Shown: positions 24,018 through 33,063, counted from the first letter of the stretch. The stretch: DNA of 56,373 nt from an uncultured Kiloniellaceae bacterium (GCA_947500035.1 CANMQP010000023.1:1-56373); one strand, 5' to 3'. The notes: generated by a model not told the origin, from the letters alone. Made by a program: numbers and translations.

Positions 24018-25415
24018 CTAATCGATTTTCCGCGCGCCCGGCAGTGTCAAAGCCGCCCGCAAACCCTGGGTCGGCGATTCCTGCAGAGCGAGTTTTCCGT
24101 CATAAAGTCCCGCAATATCGGCCACGATTGAAAGGCCGAGTCCCGAGCCGGGGACCGATTCGTCCAGACGCTTTCCGCGCTGGATAACTTCTTCCCGGCG
24201 GGCCGGCGGCAGGCCGGGACCGTCGTCGTCCACAAGAACGCAGAACTCGCCGTCGCGGAGGGTCACGGAGACACTGACCTGTTCTTTCGCCCATTTACAG
24301 GCGTTGTCCAGCAGGTTGCCGATCATCTCCTCCAGGTCTTGCCGTTCACCGCGAAACAACAGGTCGTCTTCACAGCCAACTTCGATCGAGATATCCCGCC
24401 GGGCATGAATGCGCAGCAGCGTGCGCCTGAGGTCTTCGAGCACCTCGGCGACCTCGGTCCTAACGCCAAGGACTCCCCCGCTGGCGGCGGTCCGCGCCCG
24501 CACCAGATAGTGATCGACGTGCCGCTGCATCAGGATGGTCTGCTGACTGACCGTATCTGCGAGCGGCTCGGTGGAGGCCGCCGACTCATTGAGCAAAACC
24601 GAAAGCGGCGTTTTCAAGGCATGCGCAAGATTGCCGACATGAGTCCGCGCGCGTTCGACAACGGCCGTGTTATGCTCCAACAGGGCGTTAACTTCGGCTG
24701 CCAGCGGTTGGATCTCGCTGGGAAAGGGTCCGGTCAACTGGTCGTCGCGGCCAGAGCGGATATCGGCCAAAGCGACCTGGATGCGGCGCAGAGGCTTGAG
24801 GCCGAAACGGACCTGAAAAAACATGGCCAGGACCAGACCGCCGCCAAGAAGTCCCAGCGACCAGGCCAGAGTCGAGTTAAAGCGCCGGATGTCGGCGACC
24901 ATTTCCGATCGATCGCCCGCCACGACAAAATCCAGCGGAAAATCCGCCCCGTCCAAGATGATCTCCCGCGCGACAAGACGCAGGCTCTGGCCGTCCGGAC
25001 CGGGGACATTTGCGGTACGAAGGTCTGCCCCGGCCTTGGGATCGGGCCCGGGCAGAGTCCAATCCCAGAGCGAACGCGAGCGCAGGGGTTCCAGGAGAAC
25101 AGGCTCCGACGCGCCCGCATCTGTCCGGCGCTGCGAAATCTGCCAATACCAGCCTGAATAAGGCTGCTCAAAGCGTGCTTCGCCCAGTGCGGCCGTCATG
25201 TCGACGCGCCCTTCGGCAGCGATTTCGCTACCTGTTACAAGGCTTTCCAGCAAAACGGTCAGACGATCGTCGAACGACCGCTCGACATACTCCAGAAACA
25301 GGGAGGACAAAACCAGACCACCGACGGCCAGGCCCGATACGCACCAGAGTGCCGCGCCGGCAATCAACCGGAATGCCAGGGATCTGGACCCCTTGTTGAT
25401 CATTGGATCAGGCAC
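24018..25415 (-). CDS. PhoQ-like sensor histidine kinase
   Basis: A 465-residue inner-membrane kinase. It has TM1 at about 16-41, a periplasmic sensor (42-180) with Trp/Tyr-rich text (YSGWYWQISQ), TM2 at about 182-201, a HAMP-like linker, and a dimerisation helix with phospho-acceptor His265 (NLAHALKTPL). The ATPase domain has NLLDNACKWA, DDDGPGLP and GSGLGLSIV. NLAHALKTPL is the H-box of the PhoQ-type HisKA group. It is encoded after and overlaps by eight bases the response regulator at 25408. The signal is unknown; an envelope cation or stress signal is an inference from the relatives and from the PepSY gene next door. Confidence 0.92.
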   Translation of the reverse strand: MPDPMINKGSRSLAFRLIAGAALWCVSGLAVGGLVLSSLFLEYVERSFDDRLTVLLESLVTGSEIAAEGRVDMTAALGEARFEQPYSGWYWQISQRRTDAGASEPVLLEPLRSRSLWDWTLPGPDPKAGADLRTANVPGPDGQSLRLVAREIILDGADFPLDFVVAGDRSEMVADIRRFNSTLAWSLGLLGGGLVLAMFFQVRFGLKPLRRIQVALADIRSGRDDQLTGPFPSEIQPLAAEVNALLEHNTAVVERARTHVGNLAHALKTPLSVLLNESAASTEPLADTVSQQTILMQRHVDHYLVRARTAASGGVLGVRTEVAEVLEDLRRTLLRIHARRDISIEVGCEDDLLFRGERQDLEEMIGNLLDNACKWAKEQVSVSVTLRDGEFCVLVDDDGPGLPPARREEVIQRGKRLDESVPGSGLGLSIVADIAGLYDGKLALQESPTQGLRAALTLPGARKID

Positions 25416-26079
25416 CCTCTTCGGGCTCGGCGAGACAATAACCCAAGCCTCGGACAGTTTGGATCAGATTGACCTTCAGCTTTTTGCGTAACCGCCCGAC
25501 GAAGACTTCCACGGTATTCGAATCCCGGTCAAAGTCCTGATCATAGAGGTGCTCGGTAAGTTCGATGCGCGAAACGACCCGTCCGCGGTGATGCATGAGG
25601 TAGGTCAGAAGGCGATACTCCAGTGACGTCAGTTTCACCGCCGTCCCGTTCACCGTAACCCGCGCGCCCCGGGTGTCGATTAAAAGCGGCCCGCATTCGA
25701 GTTCGTTGGTTGCGTGACCGGCCGCCCGGCGCAGGAGCGCCCGGATGCGCGCCAGGAGCTCTTCCATGACGAAGGGCTTCGCAAGATAATCGTCGGCACC
25801 GGCATCAAAACCGGCCACTTTCTCGCTCCAGCGGTCTCTTGCAGTCAGAATCAGCACCGGCATACTTCGCCCGTCGCGGCGCCAGCGCTCCAGAACCGTT
25901 AAGCCATCAATCTTTGGCAGCCCGAGATCCAGAACAACGCCGTCGTAGGGTTCCGTATCACCTAAAAAGTGGCCGTCCTCGCCATTGTGAGCGGCATCAA
26001 CCACATATCCGGCATCCTCCAGCCCGGTTTTTAACTGGCGGGCAAGATCCGGATCGTCTTCAACGACCAAGAGCCGCAT
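25408..26079 (-). CDS. PhoP/OmpR-family response regulator
   Basis: A 223-residue regulator with a receiver (acidic pair VEDD, phospho-acceptor Asp51 in VVLDLGLPK, switch Thr in LILTARD, Lys in YLAKPF) and a winged-helix DNA-binding domain (LTSLEYRLLTYLMHHRGRVV, then VEVFVGRLRKKL, NLIQTVRGLGYCL). It is the partner of the overlapping kinase gene. The upstream PepSY gene is co-directional (72-base gap) and probably belongs to the same operon. Confidence 0.94.
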   Translation of the reverse strand: MRLLVVEDDPDLARQLKTGLEDAGYVVDAAHNGEDGHFLGDTEPYDGVVLDLGLPKIDGLTVLERWRRDGRSMPVLILTARDRWSEKVAGFDAGADDYLAKPFVMEELLARIRALLRRAAGHATNELECGPLLIDTRGARVTVNGTAVKLTSLEYRLLTYLMHHRGRVVSRIELTEHLYDQDFDRDSNTVEVFVGRLRKKLKVNLIQTVRGLGYCLAEPEEGA

Positions 26080-26151
26080 CGCTTTTCCTTTTTAATTCAG
26101 AGGGTTCGGTTGGGATTTCTGCTCCGCTACAGCTCAACAACGCCATGCGCT

Positions 26152-26472
26152 TCACTTCAGAATACGGCCGCTGCGGGCATCGACGGTCACACGCCGGACT
26201 TTGCCGTTTTTATCCAGTATCTTAATGACATAGCGGTACTTTCCGCCGTTCCGGGTCAGCTTCGCGTCCAACAGTCTGCCCGGATAGCGTGCGCGGACTT
26301 TAGGCAAAATCGCATCCAGGGGCTGAGCCTGACCGCTGGAGACCGCGTCCCGCGCCCTGTCATGGTCCTGCGCGGACACAGGAGGCACGGAAAGCATGAC
26401 AACAGCCAACCCCAGCGCCAATAGCAGGGCGCGGGCGGGTCGGCAGAGAAATGTCACGAGCTGCTTTATCAT
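26152..26472 (-). CDS. PepSY-domain periplasmic protein
   Basis: A 106-residue protein with an N-terminal signal peptide (ARALLLALGLAVVMLSVPPVSA) and a single PepSY-like domain (ILPKVRARYPGRLLDAKLTR, YVIKILDKNGKVRRVTVDA, SGRILK). PepSY domains inhibit proteases or act as small periplasmic modulators. It is the first gene of a likely operon with the PhoPQ-like pair, and divergent from a His/Tyr-rich protein whose C-terminus has the same PepSY-like ending. The start was chosen at the ATG at 26472 so that the signal peptide is N-terminal. Confidence 0.85.
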   Translation of the reverse strand: MIKQLVTFLCRPARALLLALGLAVVMLSVPPVSAQDHDRARDAVSSGQAQPLDAILPKVRARYPGRLLDAKLTRNGGKYRYVIKILDKNGKVRRVTVDARSGRILK

Positions 26473-26602
26473 GGCCACTTTCCTAGCCCCTGGAACCTGA
26501 ACGGAGAATGAACAGCCCATCCAGGATCAGTTCAGCGGGACTATGGCAGTCTCCCTCACCATCGTCCATCCCACCCGGATGAAACTTGGTTTGGAGGCAC
26601 AT

Positions 26603-27085
26603 ATGAGAAAGATACTTATCGCATTCAGCGCACTCGGCTTAATCCTGTTGGGCGCCGCCGGGGCACAGGCCGGTGACCGGCACGGTGGGCACAACAGCAG
26701 CCGTCACTACAGCCATAGCACCCCCTACTGGGCCGGTGCCATCTTCTTTGGCCATCATGACCGCGGCCACCGCGCCTATGACCGCCGTTACGACCGGCGC
26801 TACGGGCACCATCGTTCGCATCGCCATTACGGTCACAAACACGGATACTATGACCGTCACGGCTATTACAAAAAGCACAAGCACGGACACAAGGTTCACA
26901 AGCGCCGTATCCTGCCGATCAAGAAGATCGTCAAGAAGCTTCGCCACCGCAACTATCACGACATCTCAAGGATTGTGTTGAAACACGACCGCTACAAAGT
27001 CCGCGCATACGATCGTAAGGGACGCCCGGTCAGACTAACCGTCAACGCCCACAATGGACGGATTATTCACAAGCGATACCGGTAA
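26603..27085 (+). CDS. His/Tyr/Arg-rich secreted protein with PepSY-like tail
   Basis: A 160-residue exported protein: signal peptide (ILIAFSALGLILLGAAGAQA), then about 75 residues built almost wholly of His, Tyr, Arg, Lys and Gly (e.g. HYGHKHGYYDRHGYYKKHKH), then a C-terminal segment (IVLKHDRYKVRAYDRKGRPV, RLTVNAHNGRII) like the PepSY end of the divergent gene. The His-rich part is a probable metal (Zn, Ni, Cu) sink. The ATG at 26603 has GGAGG at the right distance. Being divergent from a PepSY-RR-kinase operon suggests shared control. Confidence 0.8.
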   Translation: MRKILIAFSALGLILLGAAGAQAGDRHGGHNSSRHYSHSTPYWAGAIFFGHHDRGHRAYDRRYDRRYGHHRSHRHYGHKHGYYDRHGYYKKHKHGHKVHKRRILPIKKIVKKLRHRNYHDISRIVLKHDRYKVRAYDRKGRPVRLTVNAHNGRIIHKRYR

Positions 27086-27121
27086 CCACGCCCAACGGGA
27101 TCTATACAGCCCCGCTAAAAA

Positions 27122-27153
27122 AAACCGCGGCGAATGCACCTTCGCCGCGGTTT
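27122..27153 (-). terminator. strong terminator of the GNAT gene
   Basis: Perfect 13-bp stem (AAACCGCGGCGAA / TTCGCCGCGGTTT) with a 6-nt loop, and on the minus strand a run of T immediately after the stem. It ends the leftward acetyltransferase gene and, more weakly, the rightward His-rich gene. Confidence 0.9.
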
Positions 27154-27196
27154 GTCCTTTCGCTCCTCAAAGCCCGCCGCACCGCTCAAGAGCGCC

Positions 27197-27901
27197 TTAC
27201 CGGATTTCAGATAAGCGCCGGACCTGGTGTCCCTCAGCATCGAAATTCGCGGGATCGAGCCACGCCTCCATCCGCCGTCGGGTATCGGGCCAATCCTGAT
27301 CTGTCATCCCGAACCAGGCGGTGTCCCGGTTGCGCCCTTTGTAGATTGTTGCCTGACGAAAGACCCCCTCGAACTGAAAACCGAGCCGTGCAGCCGCCGC
27401 GCGGGAGCCCGCATTCAGAGCATCGCACTTCCACTCGTAACGCCGATAACCGAGTTCATCGAACACCCGGCGCATCATGAGATACATGGCCTCGGTTGCC
27501 GCCGCCGTTTTCTGCAGCTCCGGTGCATAATTGATGTGCCCGACTTCTATCACTCCTATCGCGGGTTCGATCCTCAAATAGCTGGCGACGCCTACAGCCT
27601 TCCCGCTCGCCTTGTCGATAATCGCATGAAACAGCGGGTCGTCGCCTAGGCAGTCCCTGCTTATCCAAGCCTGAAAATCCTCAAGGGAGTCAAAAGGGCC
27701 GTAAGGCAGATAGGTCCAGATCCGGCCATCCCGGTCTGCGAGATTGGCTTCATGCAGATCTGCGGCGTGCCGCAGCGGGTCGAGCGGCTCGATGCGGCAG
27801 CAGCGTCCCTGAATGGGAGTCTTCGGCGGAGGGTCGCACGCGGTCCAAGCCTCCACCGGAAACCCGATCGGCATACCGAGCTCATTCACAACCTGATTCA
27901 T
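27197..27901 (-). CDS. GNAT N-acetyltransferase (RimJ/RimL type)
   Basis: A 234-residue cytosolic protein. The acetyl-CoA region reads GVIEVGHINYAPELQKTAAA then TEAMYLMMRRVFDELGYRRYEW, with the Asn-containing C-terminal helix LNAGSRAAAARLGFQFEG and a final FRQATIYKGRNRDTAWF. This layout belongs to the ribosomal-protein/antibiotic GNAT group represented by YjcK/RimL-like proteins. The substrate is unknown. The ATG at 27901 has GGAGCC upstream. Its strong terminator shows it is the last gene of its transcript. Confidence 0.9.
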   Translation of the reverse strand: MNQVVNELGMPIGFPVEAWTACDPPPKTPIQGRCCRIEPLDPLRHAADLHEANLADRDGRIWTYLPYGPFDSLEDFQAWISRDCLGDDPLFHAIIDKASGKAVGVASYLRIEPAIGVIEVGHINYAPELQKTAAATEAMYLMMRRVFDELGYRRYEWKCDALNAGSRAAAARLGFQFEGVFRQATIYKGRNRDTAWFGMTDQDWPDTRRRMEAWLDPANFDAEGHQVRRLSEIR

Positions 27902-28418
27902 ACTGGCTCCAAAGACTGGAAGATCATCGGGCGCGATTTTAACCCCGGCATGCGCACTGCAAAGATCCAGTCCCAGGGGCATGACAGCACCATTCCGACG
28001 CGAGTGAGCACCGGGAACACTGTTCCAAGTGCTGCCGGTCCAAGCCTATGGTCTCGGGGTTTTGGTCTCGGAGCTATCATCTCAGGGTCGATCGGCAAAA
28101 CATCGGTTGCGAACGCTCGAAACTGGCAGCATTGATCAGAATAGAGCGCAGAAAATAGCGCAGAAAATAGCGCAGAAAATAGCGCAGCAAATATCGTCGA
28201 CCGGGTCAGATTTCACGATCGAAGCCGAAGACGTCATGCCTCTGATATCGCGCGATTTTCGCTGCATTCCTGGGCATATACAACCCAAGCGGAGCAGCAC
28301 TTATAGCAGTAATAAACCAGAACTTTAAACTTCATGGTTGCTTAATGAAAGGCTCCTAATACGTGATTTAACGACTTTTGGATCAACCGATGAAACGGAC
28401 AAAACTGGGGTACGACCG
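27902..28418. other. intergenic gap upstream of the globin-MCP gene
   Basis: No gene is seen. A 12-nt tandem repeat array lies at 28145-28192. The last 150 bases are AT-richer and should hold the promoter of the chemoreceptor gene; I could not single out a clear promoter, only GGGG at 28407-28410 as ribosome binding site. Confidence 0.5.
28145..28192. repeat. four tandem 12-nt repeats
   Basis: Three exact copies of AGCGCAGAAAAT and a fourth with one change (AGCGCAGCAAAT), in direct order. They are non-coding as far as I can tell and are a likely site of copy-number variation. Confidence 0.9.
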
Positions 28419-30047
28419 ATGGACAAAAATACAGATATCAGCGGCAGCTTGAGTTTCGCAGGGCTCGACACCGCAGTGCGAGGGCGCCTGCCGGAGATCT
28501 TCTCGAATCTCGAGGGAGACCTGCCGCAGCTGATGGACGATTTCTACGGTTTTGTCGGCGATTGGGATGCGTTGAATCAGCTAACCGACAATGGCGCACG
28601 GGTGCCATATCTGAAAAGCGCACAGATCGAACATTGGAAGCTGCTGTTCTCAGGCCGCTTCGACGCCGAGTATTTCACCCGGGCAAAAGCAATCGGCAAC
28701 GCCCACCGCAGGATCGGCCTGGGCCCCAACTGGTACATCGGCGCATACAGCTTCCTTCTCTCGCGGATCAACAAGCTGTTGGTGCAGCAGTATCGGCGCA
28801 AACCCGAACAGCTCAACAATGCACAGGAAGCTGTCACCCGCGCCATCCTCTTCGATATGGAACAGGCAATCTCGGTCTACATCGAAGCCGGGCAACAGAA
28901 CCTGCAGGATGAACTCTCAAAGCTTGCGGACAGCCTGGAAACGGAAATCAACGGCGCAATCGATATCGTTGCAAAGCAGGGCGTGGAAATGAAGGAGACG
29001 GCCAGCAAGATGCTCGCAGCCTCCGAGCGTTCGGGCTCCAGCGCGACCGCGGTCGCCTCGGCCTCGGAAGAGGCCTCGGCCAACGTCGAGACCGTGGCCG
29101 CCGCGACAGAAGAATTCACCGCGACGGTGAAGGAGATCGGCCGGCAAACGGACCAATCGAAAGAAGTCACGCAAAAAGCCGTTCAGGAAGCCGAGGACGC
29201 CGGTCGGATCATGAGCGAGCTCGACGGCCTCTCCCAGGAGATCGGCGATATCGTGAAGGTTATTTCCGACATCGCAGCACAAACCAACTTACTGGCCCTC
29301 AATGCAACCATCGAAGCCGCCCGCGCGGGTGAAGCCGGAAAGGGTTTTGCTGTTGTTGCGGGCGAGGTTAAGAGCCTCGCCAACCAGACTGCAAAGGCGA
29401 CCGACGAGATCAGCTCTCAGGTCACGAAAGTTCAGGAGTCAACCAACCTTGCCGTCGGCGCCATCAAGTCGATCAGCGAAATCATCGAAAAGATGGATCA
29501 GGTCTCCGCAGCAATCGACCAGGCCGCCGAGCAGCAGAATGCGGCATCGGATGAAATCGCCAACAACATTCAAGAAGCGGCATCCGGTAACCGCGAGGTC
29601 GCCGTGAACATTCAAACCGTTGCGACCGAAGCGTCGGAGGTGCTCCAGCTTTCGAACGAAGTTCAAACAGGCACAGACAGAAGCAGCGAAGCCGTCGCGC
29701 AACTCGGTGAGGGAGTCGCGAAGATCCTCTCGCAGCTGCGCCGGCACGAAGCTTTTGACCGGCGTGAACACACCCGGGTCACCACTCACGAGAACTCCGA
29801 AATTTTCGCAAAGGGTCAGTGGCACAAATGCCTGATCAATGACATTTCCGCCGGCGGTGCCGAAATTGCCGCGATTGATGGCCTCGGCGACGGAGATGCG
29901 ATCAAGCTCAAGGTGCCGGGCTTCGGTGAGGTCGATGGGCGCATCCTGCGCGTGACGCCGAAGTCCCGGGGGATCGGGTTTAACCTCGACGATCAGACCA
30001 CGCGGAGCCTCGACCAGCATCTCTCCGGCGTACGGTCCGCGGCCTGA
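28419..30047 (+). CDS. globin-coupled MCP with C-terminal PilZ domain
   Basis: A 542-residue soluble chemoreceptor. Residues 10-160 are a globin-coupled sensor, with proximal His96 in [20 protein letters not shown], so it should bind haem and O2. The MCP signalling part follows, with the hairpin tip [20 protein letters not shown]. The last 90 residues are a PilZ domain (R-rich FDRREHTRV and [10 protein letters not shown]), which binds cyclic-di-GMP. There are no membrane segments and no HAMP. It would couple oxygen and c-di-GMP to the chemotaxis machinery, which is not encoded here. The start is the ATG at 28419; the frame opens at 28338. Confidence 0.93.
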   Translation: MDKNTDISGSLSFAGLDTAVRGRLPEIFSNLEGDLPQLMDDFYGFVGDWDALNQLTDNGARVPYLKSAQIEHWKLLFSGRFDAEYFTRAKAIGNAHRRIGLGPNWYIGAYSFLLSRINKLLVQQYRRKPEQLNNAQEAVTRAILFDMEQAISVYIEAGQQNLQDELSKLADSLETEINGAIDIVAKQGVEMKETASKMLAASERSGSSATAVASASEEASANVETVAAATEEFTATVKEIGRQTDQSKEVTQKAVQEAEDAGRIMSELDGLSQEIGDIVKVISDIAAQTNLLALNATIEAARAGEAGKGFAVVAGEVKSLANQTAKATDEISSQVTKVQESTNLAVGAIKSISEIIEKMDQVSAAIDQAAEQQNAASDEIANNIQEAASGNREVAVNIQTVATEASEVLQLSNEVQTGTDRSSEAVAQLGEGVAKILSQLRRHEAFDRREHTRVTTHENSEIFAKGQWHKCLINDISAGGAEIAAIDGLGDGDAIKLKVPGFGEVDGRILRVTPKSRGIGFNLDDQTTRSLDQHLSGVRSAA

Positions 30048-30075
30048 AACACGCGGGGGCGTCAAGCGCCCGGAG

Positions 30076-31266
30076 TCAAGCAAAGGCATCTGTTTGACGC
30101 CCAAGGCGGCGCAGAAGGCGGAAGTGCGAGGTTGTCATCTCGAGCAAGCCTGCCTCCTTATAGGGCTTGCCGAATTCAGCTGCCGTCTCGCGGATGATCT
30201 TACTGATCGGGATGTAGTGGACGTGGCTCACGTTGGGGAAGAGATGGTGAGCCGCATGGGCATTGGCCCCACCCGCGATGAAGTTTGCCAGAGGGCTCCG
30301 CGGCAGCCAGTCGGTCGATGTCAGCAAGGCGTGATCGGCCCAGCTGTGGGGCAAATAGCCCTCTTCATCGACCGCAGGAAAAGCGGTTTCTTCGGTAAAG
30401 TGGGTCCCGATCAGCATGAAGGCGAAAACCAGCGACTGCACCCCGGTCACAAAGAGATACCCGATCAGAACCTGCCACCAGGCGTAGTCAAGCAAGGCGA
30501 CGGGCAGCGCCAGCGCAAGCCCGAAGTAAGCCATTTTGGAGACCATGAAGAGGACGTACTGATGTGGCGGATGGCGAATGTCGTGCAGATTCGCGAGCCG
30601 CTTTTTAAAGAGATAGATCACGTCCTGAACAAAGATCGAATGCAAAGCGACCAAGGCGTAGATTAAGGGCGCATAGAGGTGCTGATAGGCCTGATACCAC
30701 CGGCCGGGATGATTCGGCGACAGACGGATAAAGGGGTTCTCGTCGATATCGACATCGCATCCGTTGACGTTGGGAAAGTTGTGATGCGACTTCACGTGAC
30801 GCATCCGCCAGAGATAGGCGTTGGAGCCCAAAAGGCTGAAGACGATCATATGGACGAAACGGTCGAATTTCTTGTTGCCGCTCAACGCGTCGTGTGCGGC
30901 ATCGTGGGCAATGTTCGCCACCAGCAGAAGCACAAAGAACCCGCAGGCCATTGCTGAAAAGAAGGTTCCGGCGCCGCCCAAACGGCCTGACAGCGTCAGG
31001 GCATAGAGGGCCGCGGCCAAACCGCCATAGAACATGCCCTTTAAAAGAATTTTTGTGCCGCCCGTGCGCGACCGACCGGTTGCCTGGAAGTAATCGGTGA
31101 CACGGCTGCGCAGCGTCGCCAGGAAACGATCGTTGGCATCGTTCGTGAATTTAATGCGCTGGCTCCGCGCCACCTGCGCCGCCTGGCCGCGACGGACCGC
31201 CTGCTCCGGAACAGCAAGAGGTTTGACCCTCTCGCCCTTTCCATCCGCCAAAGACTGCAATGACAT
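30076..31266 (-). CDS. membrane fatty-acid desaturase
   Basis: A 396-residue di-iron membrane enzyme with the three histidine boxes of acyl-lipid desaturases: HDAAHD (121-126), HVKSHH (157-162) and, around 330, NAHAAHHLFP. Hydrophobic helices lie between them. It introduces a double bond into membrane fatty acids, using electrons from a ferredoxin or cytochrome partner not encoded here. The first 35 residues are hydrophilic. The ATG at 31266 has AGGAG upstream, and an AAGTAA-N8-TTACTT operator lies 18 bases before it. The TetR gene next door carries the same operator. Confidence 0.93.
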   Translation of the reverse strand: MSLQSLADGKGERVKPLAVPEQAVRRGQAAQVARSQRIKFTNDANDRFLATLRSRVTDYFQATGRSRTGGTKILLKGMFYGGLAAALYALTLSGRLGGAGTFFSAMACGFFVLLLVANIAHDAAHDALSGNKKFDRFVHMIVFSLLGSNAYLWRMRHVKSHHNFPNVNGCDVDIDENPFIRLSPNHPGRWYQAYQHLYAPLIYALVALHSIFVQDVIYLFKKRLANLHDIRHPPHQYVLFMVSKMAYFGLALALPVALLDYAWWQVLIGYLFVTGVQSLVFAFMLIGTHFTEETAFPAVDEEGYLPHSWADHALLTSTDWLPRSPLANFIAGGANAHAAHHLFPNVSHVHYIPISKIIRETAAEFGKPYKEAGLLEMTTSHFRLLRRLGRQTDAFA

Positions 31267-31283
31267 TTCAATTCTCCTGATTT

Positions 31284-31304
31284 AAGTAAACATTCACTTA
31301 CTTT
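31284..31304. promoter_or_regulatory. TetR operator in front of the desaturase gene
   Basis: AAGTAA-ACATTCAC-TTACTT is a perfect inverted repeat of 6-bp arms, and 20 of 21 bases are identical to the element at 31957-31977 before the TetR gene. The site overlaps the promoter/leader of the desaturase. Confidence 0.85.
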
Positions 31305-31364
31305 TCTGACAAAAAAATTGGCGGGATACGAAGTCGAACCTGCCAATCATTGCCGCCTCGGTAG

Positions 31365-31937
31365 TTATGCCTGCGCAACTCTGAGGCATATGGCCGTCAG
31401 ATCATCCTTCATCTCGGAAAGCCCCTTCTCGATCCTGCCGTAGATTCGGGCGGTTGCCACCTGCAGCACCACCCCCAAAAGACTGGCGGTCAGCACTTCC
31501 GGGTCCGCCTTGGGGATATCCCCGTTCTCCATGCCATCGATCACGCAGTCACGGACCGCATCCACGGGTGTCTTGATCGTATCCGGCAGCTTGCCCGACT
31601 CATTGTGCTGCACCAGGAGCAGATAGCTGAAAAGCTCGGGATCCTGATCAAACAGCCGGCAAAAGGCCTCCACCATCGCTGCCACCTGCTCAGAAAATCC
31701 GGACTTGCCGATCCGCACGCGGGTCAGTTCGGTCGCGAAGGAAATGTAGTTGGTGGAAAAGAGATCCCAGGCCAGCTGGTCTTTACCCGGGAAATGCCTG
31801 TAAAGCGCGCCTTCCGTAATCCCTACGGCCGACGTGATGTCACGGATCGAGGTCTCGGCAAAACCCTTCTGCACGAAAAGAGTCAGGGCCGCCCGGCTAA
31901 TCCGTTCTTTGGTTTCTCTCCCGTCCCGCAAGGCCAC
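31365..31937 (-). CDS. TetR-family regulator of the desaturase
   Basis: About 190 residues with an N-terminal TetR helix-turn-helix (ISRAALTLFVQKGFAETSIR, then DITSAVGITEGALYRHF) and a helical effector domain. It lies in the same orientation upstream of the desaturase gene, and both have the same AAGTAA-N8-TTACTT palindrome in front. The simplest reading is a self-regulating repressor that controls desaturation in response to an acyl ligand. The GTG at 31937 has GGAG upstream; an open frame from 31970 would run through the operator and is less likely. Confidence 0.88.
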   Translation of the reverse strand: MALRDGRETKERISRAALTLFVQKGFAETSIRDITSAVGITEGALYRHFPGKDQLAWDLFSTNYISFATELTRVRIGKSGFSEQVAAMVEAFCRLFDQDPELFSYLLLVQHNESGKLPDTIKTPVDAVRDCVIDGMENGDIPKADPEVLTASLLGVVLQVATARIYGRIEKGLSEMKDDLTAICLRVAQA

Positions 31938-31956
31938 TGCCCGAAACTCCAAATGC

Positions 31957-31977
31957 AAGTAAACAATCACTTACTTT
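31957..31977. promoter_or_regulatory. TetR operator in front of the tetR gene
   Basis: AAGTAA-ACAATCAC-TTACTT, differing at one base of 21 from the copy at 31284-31304. It is 20-40 bases upstream of the tetR start, consistent with autorepression. Confidence 0.85.
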
Positions 31978-32091
31978 GGGAAGATTTCAGGCCCTGTCAA
32001 GGCCCTTGGGCGAAATTCGCGCTCGATGATGGCCGTGGAAACGGCTTTTCAGACCGGCAAAAACGCGCTTTTTCACAGCACCACAGTGTCG

Positions 32092-33009
32092 TTAAAGAAG
32101 TTTCGCTCCGCTGGTCGGGAGCAGGACACTGTAGAGGCTGGCAGAGGCGGTGATGAAGAGCCGATTGCGTTTGAGGCCGCCAAAGCAGAGGTTGGACACC
32201 CGCTCGGGCACCAGAATTTTCCCGATCAGGCTGCCGTCCGGGTCATAGCAGTGCACGCCGTCGCCGGCGCTGGTCCAGATCCGGCCCCCGCTGTCCAGCC
32301 GGAAGCCGTCGAAGAAGCCATTGCTGCAGAGGGCGAACACCCGCCCATCTGTCAGTCGGCCGCCTTCGGCGACATCGAAGACCCGGATATGATGCTCTCC
32401 GCTGGGATAGCGGGTGCCGCCTGAATCGGCGATATAGAGCTGGCGCTCGTCCAGGGAAAACGCGAGGCCGTTCGGACAGGTAAAATCGTCGGCCACCCGG
32501 GTCACCTCTCCGCTTTGCGCATCGATCCGATAGACATGTTCGCCGTCCTGCTCGGCATCCGCCTGAAAGCCCTCGTAGTCGGATTCAATCCCGTAGGCCG
32601 GGTCCGTGAACCAGATCGAGCCGTCCGACTTCTCCACCACATCGTTCGGGCTGTTGAGCCGCTTGCCGTCATAACGATCGGCGAGAACCGAACAGGAGCC
32701 GTCGTGCTCCCAACGCACCACCCGCCGCGTCCCATGTTCGCAGGCAACAATCCGCCCCTGCCGGTCCAGGGTGGCGCCGTTGGTATAGGTTCCGGCGCTG
32801 CCATGAAAGACCCCGACCGCCCCGGTGAGCTCATCCCAGCGCAAACGCCGGTCATTGGGAATGTCGCTCCAGATCACCGACCTGTAGGCCGGCACATAGA
32901 CCGGGCCCTCGGTCCAGCGCCCTTCCGACCAGAGGCAATCCAGCTTTTCGGTCAGCTTGACGCTGCGCCGGAAGCGCTCGTCGAGGATTTCGTAGATGCT
33001 GTCGCTCAT
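32092..33009 (-). CDS. SMP-30/gluconolactonase family protein
   Basis: A 305-residue six-bladed beta-propeller hydrolase. Features include EGRWTEGPVYVPAYRSVIWS (metal-binding Glu), LNSPNDVVEKSDGSIWFTDP (Asn-Asp), FTCPNGLAFSLDERQLYIAD and FFDGFRLDSGGRIWTSAGDG (Asp), which together supply the divalent metal site of gluconolactonases. It hydrolyses a sugar lactone, the sugar unknown. The ATG at 33009 has GGAGAG upstream. It is divergent from an HxlR regulator with two matching palindromes between them, so it is likely under that regulator's control. Confidence 0.92.
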   Translation of the reverse strand: MSDSIYEILDERFRRSVKLTEKLDCLWSEGRWTEGPVYVPAYRSVIWSDIPNDRRLRWDELTGAVGVFHGSAGTYTNGATLDRQGRIVACEHGTRRVVRWEHDGSCSVLADRYDGKRLNSPNDVVEKSDGSIWFTDPAYGIESDYEGFQADAEQDGEHVYRIDAQSGEVTRVADDFTCPNGLAFSLDERQLYIADSGGTRYPSGEHHIRVFDVAEGGRLTDGRVFALCSNGFFDGFRLDSGGRIWTSAGDGVHCYDPDGSLIGKILVPERVSNLCFGGLKRNRLFITASASLYSVLLPTSGAKLL

Positions 33010-33042
33010 TGGCTCTCTCCGGTACCGCGGGGGCAAATCATA

Positions 33043-33063
33043 TTGCTATCTTTTCCATAGCAA
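33043..33063. promoter_or_regulatory. HxlR operator 1
   Basis: TTGCTAT-N7-ATAGCAA, a perfect 7-bp inverted repeat, in the divergent promoter region between the SMP-30 and HxlR genes. Same geometry as the second site centred 47 bp away. Confidence 0.8.

Noticed and set aside
24339-25157. 272-codon rightward frame opposite the histidine kinase
   Set aside because: Antisense shadow of a well-supported kinase gene.
28029-28328. 99-codon frame with QKIA repeats
   Set aside because: The repeats come from the 12-nt tandem array; no ribosome binding site and no family resemblance.
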